Shown here: positions 32,983-42,172 of the stretch, in pieces
Layout of the letters: each line of letters opens with the position of its first letter
Numbering within the stretch: position 1 is the first letter of the stretch
Assembly (NCBI RefSeq): GCF_004614235.1
Contig: NZ_SPVH01000006.1
Span: 682,001-746,000, forward strand
Direction: 5' to 3'
Length of the DNA: 64,000 nt
Origin: Brevundimonas intermedia
Lineage (GTDB): Bacteria; Pseudomonadota; Alphaproteobacteria; Caulobacterales; Caulobacteraceae
Position numbers and translations under genes: made by a program
The notes under the pieces: model-generated
The model's database searches: none
What the model was told of the DNA's origin: nothing
What the model saw: only the letters and a program-made list of their open reading frames with translations

Positions 32983-34011
32983 TCAAACCAGGGATCCGAG
33001 CGCGATGGCGGCCAGCAGGACGAAGCCGGCCTCGCGATTGGACTTGAACAGTTTCAGCGCCAGGGCGCCGTCGTTGCGGTCGAGCCGCGCGACCTGACGC
33101 GCCAGATGGGCGGCGTAGGCGATCAGGCCCAGCCAGAACAGCGGACCCAGGCCGGCGGCGAGGCCGGTCAGGGCGGCCATGACTGCCGTCAGGACATAGA
33201 AGATCGCCACGCCGGGCCGCACGGCCGAGGCCAGGCGGCGGGCCGAGGACTTCACGCCGATCATGGCGTCGTCCTCGATGTCCTGAAGCGCGTAGATGGT
33301 GTCGTAGCCCAGGGTCCAGAAGACGCCGCCGATCCATAACAGGACGGCAGGGATATAGGCCTGCCAGGCCAGGGCGACGGCATGGCCGCTGTCGCTGCTC
33401 GGGGACCAGAGGAAAGGGCGGAACTCGCCGGCGATGTGGGGGGGCAGCAGAAGGGCTGCGGCCGCCAGCGGCAGGGCGGCGGCGAACCCCATCAGGGCGC
33501 CCCAGTTGAAGGTCAGGCCCAGCCAGGCCTGGGGCCACCAGGTGATCCGCTTCATGAAGGGATAGGCGGCCACCAGCGCCAGCGAGCCGACGCCCAGCAG
33601 GATGGCCACGGTCGGCAGGGTCAGCAGGATCGTCAGGCTGATCAGGCTGCACGCCACCACGAAGGCCCAGGCCTGTTTCACGGTGATGCGGCCAGACGGA
33701 ATGGGGCGCTGGGCGGTTCGGGCGACCTGGGCGTCGAAGTCGCGATCGACGATGTCGTTGAAGGCGCAGCCCGCCGCCCGCATCAGACAGGCGCCGACAG
33801 CGAAGCCGACGAACAGCCACAGGTCATAGAGGCCGGGCGGTTGCCGATACTGCGCCAGCGCCAGGGCGATCCCCTGCCAGCCGGGCAGCAGCAGCAGCCA
33901 GATGCCGATGGGCCGGTCGAACCGCCCCAGCTTCAGCCAGGGCTTCAGCCCCTCCGGCGCATGGCGGTCCACCCAGTTGGCGCCGGCGTCGGGAAGGGGG
34001 GCGAAAGTCAT
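32983..34011 (-). CDS. ubiA: 4-hydroxybenzoate polyprenyltransferase
   Basis: Attaches the polyprenyl tail to 4-hydroxybenzoate in ubiquinone synthesis; integral membrane protein. The two Asp-rich prenyl-diphosphate sites are CAFNDIVDRDFDAQVARTAQ (NDxxDxxxD) and LQDIEDDAMIGVKSSARRL. About eight or nine hydrophobic helices lie around them, and QRPIPSGRIT is the conserved loop. At 342 aa it is somewhat longer than E. coli UbiA (290 aa) owing to N-terminal and mid-loop extensions (around SPSSDSGHA). The lipoprotein gene starts 15 bp after its stop. Confidence 0.93.
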   Translation of the reverse strand: MTFAPLPDAGANWVDRHAPEGLKPWLKLGRFDRPIGIWLLLLPGWQGIALALAQYRQPPGLYDLWLFVGFAVGACLMRAAGCAFNDIVDRDFDAQVARTAQRPIPSGRITVKQAWAFVVACSLISLTILLTLPTVAILLGVGSLALVAAYPFMKRITWWPQAWLGLTFNWGALMGFAAALPLAAAALLLPPHIAGEFRPFLWSPSSDSGHAVALAWQAYIPAVLLWIGGVFWTLGYDTIYALQDIEDDAMIGVKSSARRLASAVRPGVAIFYVLTAVMAALTGLAAGLGPLFWLGLIAYAAHLARQVARLDRNDGALALKLFKSNREAGFVLLAAIALGSLV

Positions 34012-34061
34012 GCGGGTGACTTAGCGGGAATGGGGCGGGGGGTGAAGGCGTGGCCCCTTCT

Positions 34062-34223
34062 TTCGTCATCCTCCGGCGCGAAGCGACCGGGGGACCCAGC
34101 GGCGCGCGAGAGCGCGAACCTGTCGAGAGTTCGCCGTTTGACGGCGGTGCGATGGACGCATCGCCTTCGGCGCCGCTGGGTCCCCCGGTCTGCGCCGCAA
34201 GCGGCTTGCCGGAGGATGACGAA
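34062..34223. repeat. Palindromic extragenic element, family B-like copy (long form)
   Basis: TTTCGTCATCCTCCGGC at the left pairs with GCCGGAGGATGACGAAAA at the right. Inside, CGGGGGACCCAGCGGCGC pairs with GCGCCGCTGGGTCCCCCGG. The centre also holds short dyads. It fills most of the gap between ubiA and the GIN-domain gene terminator. Confidence 0.8.
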
Positions 34224-34258
34224 AAGAAAAAGGGGGCTGGATGGGTCCAGCCCCCTTT
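34221..34258 (-). terminator. Terminator of the PadR-DUF1700-GIN operon
   Basis: AAAGGGGGCTGGA (34229-34241) and TCCAGCCCCCTTT (34246-34258) form a perfect 13-bp stem. On the minus strand it is followed by TTTCTTTTC. It lies 23 bp past the stop of the GIN-domain gene. Confidence 0.9.
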
Positions 34259-34280
34259 CCGTTCGACGGCTTTACGTCGA

Positions 34281-35063
34281 TCAGTCCTGATAGACCTCGC
34301 CGGAGCCGGTGACGGTGCTGTTCACATTGGCGGCGCGGGTGGCCAGGGCGACGTCGCCGGAGCCGGCGATGACGACCTTGACCTGGCCCGTCGGGGCGAT
34401 GCGGGCGTCGCCGGAGCCGGCGATATCCACCGAGGCGTCGCGGGTGGTCAGGTCGCCCAGGGAGGCGTCGCCCGAGCCTGCGATCTCCACCTTCAGGTCG
34501 TCGGTGCGACCCGAGGCCGTGACCTCGGCCGAGCCGGCGATGTCTACCGTCAGCGACGGCTGGTCATAGGCGTTGATCAGCAGGTCTCCCGAACCGTTGG
34601 CGTTGAAGCGGTTCACCTTGGGGGCGGTGATCACGACCCTCAGCTCGTCGCGCTCGGAGCGGGCGGTGAAGTTGCCGCTGTCCCAGCCGAACACGACCCG
34701 CTCGTCGCCGTCGCCCAGGTCCAGCCGGCCATCGACCAGGCGGACCCGGTCGGTCAGCCCCTTGGGCCCGGTGATGACGACGGTGTTCGCGTCGCCCTGG
34801 ATGTATTCGACGTCGATGCTGGAATCGATGGTCAGGCTCTCGCCGCCGGTCCAGGGGAGGGTGCGAGTGGTGAGGGGGCCGAGGTCGTCGGTCCCGCCGC
34901 CTTTGACCCGCTCGAAGCGGACGCTCTCGCCGTTGTCGTCCTTGAAGGTCCAGGCCCAGCCGTGGCGCTGGAGGTCGTGGCCGCCGATGGCGACGGCGCC
35001 GCCGACGGTGACCAGGCACAGCACCAGGGCGGCGCCGGCGATGATGAACAGGGTGCGGATCAT
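34281..35063 (-). CDS. Exported GIN-domain (DUF2807) protein with adhesin-like repeats
   Basis: 260 aa with an N-terminal membrane anchor or signal (LFIIAGAALVLCLVTVGGAVA). The remainder is a parallel-beta-helix-like GIN domain: ESLTIDSSIDVEYIQGDANT, NRFNANGSGDLLIN and then repeating units ending IAGSGDA (VEIAGSGDASLGD, VDIAGSGDARIAP, VVIAGSGDVALAT), spaced by about 18-20 residues. Such proteins are extracytoplasmic. It is the last gene of a PadR-DUF1700-GIN operon, with a 4-bp overlap to DUF1700. That operon type is thought to respond to envelope conditions, but no ligand is known. Confidence 0.85.
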   Translation of the reverse strand: MIRTLFIIAGAALVLCLVTVGGAVAIGGHDLQRHGWAWTFKDDNGESVRFERVKGGGTDDLGPLTTRTLPWTGGESLTIDSSIDVEYIQGDANTVVITGPKGLTDRVRLVDGRLDLGDGDERVVFGWDSGNFTARSERDELRVVITAPKVNRFNANGSGDLLINAYDQPSLTVDIAGSAEVTASGRTDDLKVEIAGSGDASLGDLTTRDASVDIAGSGDARIAPTGQVKVVIAGSGDVALATRAANVNSTVTGSGEVYQD

Positions 35064-35659
35064 GCCGAAACTCCCGAGGTCGAGGTGGATTGGACGGGCG
35101 AGGACTCCAGCGCCGGCTTCAGCAGGCGATAGTGCAGGCGGGCGAACCAGACGATCCCGTTGACCAGCCAGATGGTGAAGATGGCCAGCAGGGCGCCGAT
35201 GAAGACGGAGCCGGCCATCAGGCCCAGACCCATCAGGATCGCCGCGAACGGGCCGCCGGGGAAGCCGGCGAAGGGTCCGGCGACCATGATCACGCCGCCG
35301 CAGATGAACAGGGCGATGGCGGCGATGAAGAAGCCGAACACGGTCCCGACCACGCCCATCAGCAGGGGCAGCAGGATCAGGATGTCGAGCGCCCCCAGAC
35401 CCAGGACCGCGAAGACGGCGGCGGCGGCGGCGGAGGGGTTCTTCTCCTGATGCCAGCGCTGGATGCCGGCTTCGGCCTTCAGCTCGCGGGCCAGGCGGAT
35501 CGGATCGCCCAGAGCGGTCGCGACCTCGGCCTCGGTTCGGCCGGCGGCGATGCCGTCGTCGAAATGGGTCTGATAGTCGGCGATGATGTCGTTGGCGGTC
35601 GCGGTCGGCAGGCCGACGAGGCCTTCCTTCAGACGATCGATGAACTCGGCGCGCGTCAT
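35060..35659 (-). CDS. DUF1700 family membrane protein
   Basis: 199 aa. The N-terminal cytosolic part (MTRAEFIDRLKEGLVGLP, ADYQTHFDDGIAAGRTEAEV, LGDPIRLARELKAE) is the HAAS-type helical domain typical of DUF1700. Four hydrophobic segments follow (AVFAVLGLGALDILILLPLL, GTVFGFFIAAIALFICGGVI, AAILMGLGLMAGSVFIGALL). HAAS-domain proteins usually pair with PadR regulators, and this gene overlaps padR by 4 bp and the GIN gene by 4 bp. It may link the regulator to the membrane. Confidence 0.9.
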   Translation of the reverse strand: MTRAEFIDRLKEGLVGLPTATANDIIADYQTHFDDGIAAGRTEAEVATALGDPIRLARELKAEAGIQRWHQEKNPSAAAAAVFAVLGLGALDILILLPLLMGVVGTVFGFFIAAIALFICGGVIMVAGPFAGFPGGPFAAILMGLGLMAGSVFIGALLAIFTIWLVNGIVWFARLHYRLLKPALESSPVQSTSTSGVSA

Positions 35660-36024
35660 TTGGCGGCTCCCTGATCGGCGTCGTTCGCCACGACGGCGTC
35701 GACGGCCTTGGTGAAGGCGGACCATTCGGCGGTTTGGGCGGCGAGGGCCCCCCGGCCCGCTTCGGTCAGTCGATAGTATTTGCGTGAAGGTCCGGCCGAG
35801 GATTCGACCAGATAGGTCTCCACCTGTCCGTCGGACTGCATGCGGCGCATCAGGGGGTAGATGGTTCCTTCCCCCATATCGATCGCGTCCGACAGGCGGC
35901 TGGCGATCTCGTAGGCGTAGCTGTCCGCCCGGTTCAGAAGCGCCAGGACGCACAGTCCAAGCACTCCTTTCTTCAGCTGTATCTCGATGGTTTCAGGCAC
36001 CTCGGCTCTCCTGTTGATGTCCAT
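35656..36024 (-). CDS. PadR-family transcriptional regulator
   Basis: 122 aa, standard PadR-s length. The winged-helix domain reads IEIQLKKGVLGLCVLALLNR, YAYEIASRLSDAIDMGEGTI and YPLMRRMQSDGQVETYLVES, with SRKYYRLTEAGRGALAAQ at the wing. It is the first gene of the operon with DUF1700 and GIN-domain genes, all joined by ATGA overlaps. A direct repeat of TACCTTGC just upstream could be its operator. PadR proteins usually repress their own operon. Confidence 0.93.
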   Translation of the reverse strand: MDINRRAEVPETIEIQLKKGVLGLCVLALLNRADSYAYEIASRLSDAIDMGEGTIYPLMRRMQSDGQVETYLVESSAGPSRKYYRLTEAGRGALAAQTAEWSAFTKAVDAVVANDADQGAAK

Positions 36025-36032
36025 TGACTACG

Positions 36033-36057
36033 GCAAGGTATCTGTTGATGCAAGGTA
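36033..36057 (-). promoter_or_regulatory. Direct repeat upstream of padR
   Basis: TACCTTGC occurs twice on the minus strand (36057-36050 and 36040-36033), 17 bp apart, 9-33 bp before the padR ATG. The spacing puts both on roughly the same helical face only if the pitch is stretched, so it may be an operator or overlap the promoter. Confidence 0.35.
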
Positions 36058-36239
36058 GCTGGCGAAACATGACAGCGATTTAATCGAGGCCTGTTGACGG
36101 CGGCTTTGCGGCCTCTGTGGCGTTGATCGCTTGGCAAGCGGAAAGCGATCCGATAGGTGACCGACATCGCCGGGCGTGGGAATCGCGCCAGCGTGATCTC
36201 TTGCGAGCCATTCGCAAGTATCTGCTGCAAAACGGTTTT

Positions 36240-37262
36240 ATGGGGAAGTCTCGTATGGGGATGGGCAAGCGAGCCCTAGGGACGCTCAAAGGGGCTTCGG
36301 CTTCTGCGTCTTCGATCGTTCTGGGCGCCGGACTGGCGATGTTCGCCGCGTCGCCGACGTGGGCGCAGGACCTGATGGGCCAGCCGACGCCGGGCGGCAT
36401 CGGCTTGCAGCCGGCCGCGTCGCCGCTGAAGCACGATGCGCACTTCTTCCACGACGTGATCCTGATGCCGATCATCACGGCCATCACCCTGCTGGTGCTG
36501 GGCCTGCTGGCCTGGATCGTGTTCCGCTACAACAAGAAGTCCAATCCGACGCCCGCGCGCTGGAGCCACAACACCACGGTCGAGATCATCTGGACCGTGC
36601 TGCCGGTGGTGATCCTGGTCTTCATCTCCCTGTTCTCGTTCCGCCTGCTGTTCGCCTATCACGACATGCCCACGCCGGACGTGACGGTGAAGGTGACCGG
36701 CAACCAGTGGAACTGGGCCTATGAGTACCCTGACCAGGGCGTCGCCGAATACATCTCCAACATGCTCCCGGAAGAGGAAGCCAAGGCCAAGGGCGTGCCC
36801 TATCGCCTGGCCGCGACCGAGCCGATGGTCGTGCCGGTCGGCAAGACCGTGCAACTGGTCATCACCGCCTCCGACGTCATCCACGCCGTGGCCCTGCCGG
36901 CGTTCGGCCTGAAGACCGACGCCGTCCCAGGCCGCATCAACACCACCTGGTTCAAGGCCGAGCGCACCGGCGTCTTCTATGGCCAGTGCTCGGAACTGTG
37001 CGGCGTCGACCACGCCTTCATGCCGCTGGAGATCCGGGTCGTGACCCAGGCCCAGTTCGAACAGTGGATCGCCTCCAAGGGCGGTTCGATGACCCCCAAG
37101 GTCGCCGAGCCCGCACCGGCCGCCGCTCCGGCAGTCACTCCGGCCGTCGGGGCGCCCGCCGCCGGTGAAGCCGCCGAGGCCGCTCCGGCCGCCGCACCCG
37201 TCGGCGCTGCCGCCGACCAACCCGTTCCCGCCGCGGCGCCCGCCGCGCCGGCCGCCCAGTAA
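36240..37262 (+). CDS. coxB: Cytochrome c oxidase subunit II
   Basis: Receives electrons from cytochrome c through the CuA centre of the aa3 oxidase. A signal peptide (SSIVLGAGLAMFAASPTWA) is followed by two transmembrane helices (ILMPIITAITLLVLGLLAWIV and IIWTVLPVVILVFISLFSF). The cupredoxin domain has TGNQWNWAYEYPDQG (the aromatic electron entry patch), VIHAVALPAFGLKTDAVPGR (His ligand) and GQCSELCGVDHAFMPLEI (CuA Cys-Cys-His-Met). A 55-residue Ala/Pro-rich tail is unusual. Starts at 36240, 36255 or 36261 are possible. An inverted repeat CTTGCGA-gccat-TCGCAAG lies at 36200-36218. coxA follows 15 bp after. Confidence 0.95.
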   Translation: MGKSRMGMGKRALGTLKGASASASSIVLGAGLAMFAASPTWAQDLMGQPTPGGIGLQPAASPLKHDAHFFHDVILMPIITAITLLVLGLLAWIVFRYNKKSNPTPARWSHNTTVEIIWTVLPVVILVFISLFSFRLLFAYHDMPTPDVTVKVTGNQWNWAYEYPDQGVAEYISNMLPEEEAKAKGVPYRLAATEPMVVPVGKTVQLVITASDVIHAVALPAFGLKTDAVPGRINTTWFKAERTGVFYGQCSELCGVDHAFMPLEIRVVTQAQFEQWIASKGGSMTPKVAEPAPAAAPAVTPAVGAPAAGEAAEAAPAAAPVGAAADQPVPAAAPAAPAAQ

Positions 37263-38963
<1,701 letters not shown>

Positions 38964-38989
38964 TCCCTTTCCTGCCTATCTGAAACAGC

Positions 38990-39030
38990 GGGCCGCTCTT
39001 TCCATCGGGAAGGGGCGGCCTTCTGCTTTT
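38990..39030 (+). terminator. Probable terminator or attenuating hairpin between coxA and ctaB
   Basis: GGCCGC (38991-38996) pairs with GCGGCC (39015-39020), extended inward by CTTTCC/GGAAGG around an ATCG-containing loop, then TTCTGCTTTT. It probably lowers read-through from coxBA into the assembly genes. Confidence 0.5.
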
Positions 39031-39054
39031 GGGTGTGCTATGCGGCGCGCACAG

Positions 39055-40020
39055 ATGACTGACGTTCAAACCCAACCCGCCATCTCGACCGCCCAGCCGG
39101 AGGATTTCTTCCAGCTGTTGAAGCCACGCGTGATGTCGCTGGTGGTGTTCACCGCCGCGACCGGCCTGGTGGTGGCGCCGGGGTCGATCAATCCGCTGGT
39201 GGCGGCCATCGCCGTGCTGTGCATCGCCGTGGGCGCGGGCGCGGCCGGCGCGCTGAACATGGCGCTGGAAGGCGAGACCGACGCCTTGATGCGGCGCACG
39301 CGCGGCCGGCCGGTGGCGGCGGGACGGGTCAAGAAGAATGACGCCATGGCGTTCGGCGTCATCCTGAGCCTGTTCTCGGTCATGCTGCTGGGCATGAATG
39401 CGAACTGGCTGGCGGCCGGTCTGCTGGCCATGACCATCGTCTACTACGCCGGCTTCTACACCCTGCTGTTGAAGCGTCGGACGCCCCAGAACATCGTCAT
39501 CGGCGGGGCGGCGGGCGCCTTTCCGCCGGTGATCGGCTGGGCGGCGGCGACGGGCCAGGCGCCGTGGCAGGCCTGGCTGCTGTTCGCCATCATCTTCCTG
39601 TGGACCCCGCCGCACAGCTGGGCGCTGGCGCTGTATTCGGCCGGCGACTACGCCAAGGCCGGCATCCCGATGATGCCGGTGGCGAAGGGCGCGAAGTCCA
39701 CGCGGTTGCAGATCCTGCTCTACACCCTGGTCTTCGTGCCGGTCGCCATCGCTCCGGCCTTCGTGGGTCTGGGCGGGCTGATCTATCTGGTCGTGTCGGT
39801 CGCCGGCGGCCTGGGCTTCCTGGGTCTGGCGCTTCGTCTTTATCGGTCCCGCGCGGGCGATGAACCCGACAAGGCCGAGGCCGTGGGACGCGAGGCCGCA
39901 TTGTATGATGTGCGCGCCCAGGCCAAACCGGCGCGAGACCTGTTCGCCTTTTCCATCCTCTATCTGATGGCCCTGTTCTCGGCCCTTCTGGTCGAGGCCT
40001 TGTCCGGTCTGGGAGCGTAA
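39055..40020 (+). CDS. ctaB: Protoheme IX farnesyltransferase (heme O synthase)
   Basis: Adds a farnesyl group to heme b to make heme O, the precursor of heme A for CoxA. UbiA-superfamily membrane enzyme, 321 aa, with about nine helices. FFQLLKPRVMSLVVFTAATG opens the protein. The Asp-rich sites are ALNMALEGETDALMRRTRGR (NxxxDxxxD-like) and the loop PPHSWALALYSAGDYAKAGIP. RRTPQNIVIGGAAGAFPPVIGW is diagnostic. The start at 39055 (MTDVQTQPA) is preferred; ATG 39040 would add five residues. No heme A synthase (ctaA) is in the window. Confidence 0.95.
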   Translation: MTDVQTQPAISTAQPEDFFQLLKPRVMSLVVFTAATGLVVAPGSINPLVAAIAVLCIAVGAGAAGALNMALEGETDALMRRTRGRPVAAGRVKKNDAMAFGVILSLFSVMLLGMNANWLAAGLLAMTIVYYAGFYTLLLKRRTPQNIVIGGAAGAFPPVIGWAAATGQAPWQAWLLFAIIFLWTPPHSWALALYSAGDYAKAGIPMMPVAKGAKSTRLQILLYTLVFVPVAIAPAFVGLGGLIYLVVSVAGGLGFLGLALRLYRSRAGDEPDKAEAVGREAALYDVRAQAKPARDLFAFSILYLMALFSALLVEALSGLGA

Positions 40021-40023
40021 ACC

Positions 40024-40197
40024 ATGCGTCTGACGCCTGAGGAACTTCGCGCGCGCAAGCGTCGCAACGTCTGGATCGCGGCGGCCCTGGTCGCCTTCAT
40101 CGTGCTGGTGTTCGGCACCACCGTCCTGCGGCTGCAGCAGAATCAGGCGAGCGAGCGGGCGCTGCTGGAGGCGGCGACGGGGACCACGGCGCAATGA
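40024..40197 (+). CDS. CoxF-like small membrane protein of the oxidase cluster
   Basis: 57 aa: a basic N-terminus (MRLTPEELRARKRRNVW), one transmembrane helix (IAAALVAFIVLVFGTTVLRL) and a short polar tail. Genes of this size and layout between ctaB and ctaG in alphaproteobacteria are called CoxF; their role in oxidase assembly or composition is not well known. It starts 3 bp after ctaB and its stop overlaps the ctaG ATG (ATGA). Confidence 0.8.
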   Translation: MRLTPEELRARKRRNVWIAAALVAFIVLVFGTTVLRLQQNQASERALLEAATGTTAQ

Positions 40198-40730
40198 ACG
40201 CGAACCGCAAGAACCTGATCGCCATCGTCTGCGTCTTCGGCGTGATGGGGATGACCGGGGCGGCGTTCGCGGCGGTGCCGCTGTACCGGATGTTCTGCCA
40301 GGTCACCGGCTTCGGCGGCACGACTATGAAGGCGGACAAGGCCTCGGACATCGTGCTGGACGAGACGGTGCTGGTGCGGTTCGACACCAATGTCCGCGGC
40401 CTGCCGATGACGTTCAAGGCCGAACAATCGACGCAGCGCGTGCGGATCGGCGAGACGGGCCTGGCCTATTTCGACGTGACCAATACCTCGGACAAGCCGA
40501 TCCAGGTGCGGGCCAGCTACAACGTCTCGCCCGAACAGACGGGGCCGTATTTCCAGAAGCTGCAATGCTTCTGCTTCACCGACCAGACGCTGGCGGCCGG
40601 CGAGACGCGCCAGTTCCCGATGCAGTATTTCATCGCCCCCGAACTGGCCACCGACCGCGAGGCCAAGGGCGCGCGCGACATCACCCTGAGCTACACCTTC
40701 TATCCGTCCGTGGACGCGCCTAAAGCGTGA
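40194..40730 (+). CDS. ctaG: Cytochrome c oxidase copper assembly protein (Cox11/CtaG)
   Basis: Delivers copper to the CuB site of CoxA. 178 aa: one N-terminal transmembrane helix (NLIAIVCVFGVMGMTGAAFA) followed by a periplasmic immunoglobulin-like copper domain. The copper motif CFCF is present in KLQCFCFTDQTL, and YRMFCQVTGFGGTT and MQYFIAPELATDRE are family hallmarks. Overlaps the CoxF-like gene at the start and the NUDIX gene at the end, so all three are translationally coupled. Confidence 0.96.
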   Translation: MNANRKNLIAIVCVFGVMGMTGAAFAAVPLYRMFCQVTGFGGTTMKADKASDIVLDETVLVRFDTNVRGLPMTFKAEQSTQRVRIGETGLAYFDVTNTSDKPIQVRASYNVSPEQTGPYFQKLQCFCFTDQTLAAGETRQFPMQYFIAPELATDREAKGARDITLSYTFYPSVDAPKA

Positions 40731-41143
40731 GCAAGCCCGGCGTGGACTTTCCCGGCGTCGGCTGCGGGCTGGTGATCCAGCGCGCCGACGGGCGGGTGCT
40801 GCTGTGCAAGCGGCTCAAGGCGCCCGAGGCCGGGTTCTGGAACATCGTCGGCGGCAAGGTCGACCTGATGGAGCCGTCCGCTAAGGCCGCCCGCCGCGAG
40901 GCCGAGGAGGAGAGCGGGCTCAAGATCGGCGCCGTCGACTTCCTGTGCGTAGCCGAAGAGGTCATTCCCGCCGACGGCCAGCACTGGGTGTCGCTGATCT
41001 ATATCACGCGCGACTTCACCGGCGAGGCGACGCTGACCGAACCGGACAAGCTGTCGGAGATCGGCTGGTTCGACCTCGACGACCTGCCCCAGCCACTGTC
41101 GGCGTTTTCGGCCAAGGCGTTCGCGGCGTTGAAGGCGCAATAA
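40727..41143 (+). CDS. NUDIX hydrolase within the oxidase cluster
   Basis: Hydrolyses a nucleoside diphosphate linked to some group X. 138 aa. The Nudix box GGKVDLMEPSAKAARREAEEE, followed by SGL, fits GX5EX7REUXEEXGU. VGCGLVIQRADGRVLLCKRL and PDKLSEIGWFDLDDLP are typical flanking strands. The GTG start overlaps the ctaG stop (GTGA). An insertion of a NUDIX gene between ctaG and coxC is not the common arrangement; the substrate, and whether it serves the oxidase, is unknown. A family B repeat follows directly. Confidence 0.9.
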   Translation: MSKPGVDFPGVGCGLVIQRADGRVLLCKRLKAPEAGFWNIVGGKVDLMEPSAKAARREAEEESGLKIGAVDFLCVAEEVIPADGQHWVSLIYITRDFTGEATLTEPDKLSEIGWFDLDDLPQPLSAFSAKAFAALKAQ

Positions 41144-41151
41144 TCACCGCC

Positions 41152-41283
41152 GTCACCCTCGGGCTTGTCCCGAAGGACCACCGTTGATCTGTCTCGGCGT
41201 CGCCGCTGGATCGCCGCTCGTGACCCATCTGTTCGCTTAAGATCGCATCCGGCGTGGGCCCTCGGGACAAGCCCGAGGGTGAC
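41152..41283. repeat. Palindromic extragenic element, family B copy 3
   Basis: GTCACCCTCGGGCTTGTCCC at the left is almost perfectly complementary to GGGACAAGCCCGAGGGTGAC at the right. The interior (GATCTGTCTCGGCGTCGCCG and on) differs from copies 1 and 2. It separates the NUDIX gene from the Gly-rich protein gene. Confidence 0.8.
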
Positions 41284-41365
41284 GGAGGAGGGGAGGGTCC
41301 GTTTGCGTCGGCGCGCGTTCCGTTCCAGCGTGCGGTCTTGCACGGCGAACTGACGGAGACGGGAT

Positions 41366-42058
41366 TTGCGCGGTCTGGACTTCACCAACTGGCACAGTCT
41401 GCTGCTCACCCTGCTGGGGCTGGCGCTGGTCACCCTGATCGGCATGGGCATCCGGCTGGTGATGATGTTCACCATCCAGCAGCGGCGCGAGCGGATGAAC
41501 CGCCAGATCAACGAGCGGCTGAAGACGCTGATCGCGGCCTACAAGGTGCTGGGCGGGTCTTTCACCGGCGATCTGACCGTCGATCCGACGCACAAGCGCG
41601 ACCTGAGCCGTCGAAATGCGTCGGACGGGGAAGCGGGGCTGGATCTGAGCGCCGAGACGGCGGCGGGATCCGACCGCACGCGGCGCATCCGCGATGCGGT
41701 GGAGGCCTGTCTGGCCGATATCATCCTGCTGGGGACTGAGGATCAGGTGCGACTGGCGCAGCAGGCGGCGCGCGAACTGGTCGCCGGGCGGCCGGTGCGC
41801 ACGCATGAGCTGGTGGTCTCGCTGCGGGACTTCATCCGCCAGGCGTTGGACCTGGCGCCGGTTCCGACCGGGGCGGACATCCCCCTGCAGGGCCCGACGC
41901 GACCGTCTTCGAGCGGGGGCCGGGGCGGCGGGACTGGCGGAGGGGGAGGCGGCGGCGGTGGCGGCATGGGGGGCGGCATGGGCGGAGGAATGGGCATGGG
42001 CGGCGGCACGGGTTCGGGCGTCGACGATCCCGCCGATCCGCCGTCGCGCAAGGCCTGA
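41366..42058 (+). CDS. Membrane-anchored protein with Gly-rich tail, unknown function
   Basis: 230 aa. An N-terminal helix (LLLTLLGLALVTLIGMGIRL) is followed by a basic cytosolic segment (QQRRERMNRQINERLKTLIA). A helical middle domain (RIRDAVEACLADIILLGTED, VRLAQQAARELVAGRPVRTH, ELVVSLRDFIRQALDL) leads to a C-terminal tail of about 45 residues dominated by Gly and Met. An in-frame stop at 41351 and GGAG at 41355 make the TTG at 41366 the only good start. The family is not recognised; its location inside the cox cluster may be incidental. It has its own gap on both sides (repeat upstream, 114 bp to coxC downstream). Confidence 0.7.
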   Translation: MRGLDFTNWHSLLLTLLGLALVTLIGMGIRLVMMFTIQQRRERMNRQINERLKTLIAAYKVLGGSFTGDLTVDPTHKRDLSRRNASDGEAGLDLSAETAAGSDRTRRIRDAVEACLADIILLGTEDQVRLAQQAARELVAGRPVRTHELVVSLRDFIRQALDLAPVPTGADIPLQGPTRPSSSGGRGGGTGGGGGGGGGGMGGGMGGGMGMGGGTGSGVDDPADPPSRKA

Positions 42059-42172
42059 ACCCCGTTCGCGACCCTGAACAAGGCCGAAACACGGCGTGGC
42101 TCTGGCGTCGGACAAATGGGGACGCTATAGCCGCTATAACAACCGACTCTGGCCGACGAAGAGACGCGATAC

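Noticed and set aside
36200..36218. CTTGCGA-gccat-TCGCAAG as an FNR/FixK site before coxB
   Set aside because: It does not match TTGAT-N4-ATCAA; it is noted only as an inverted repeat in the coxB entry.
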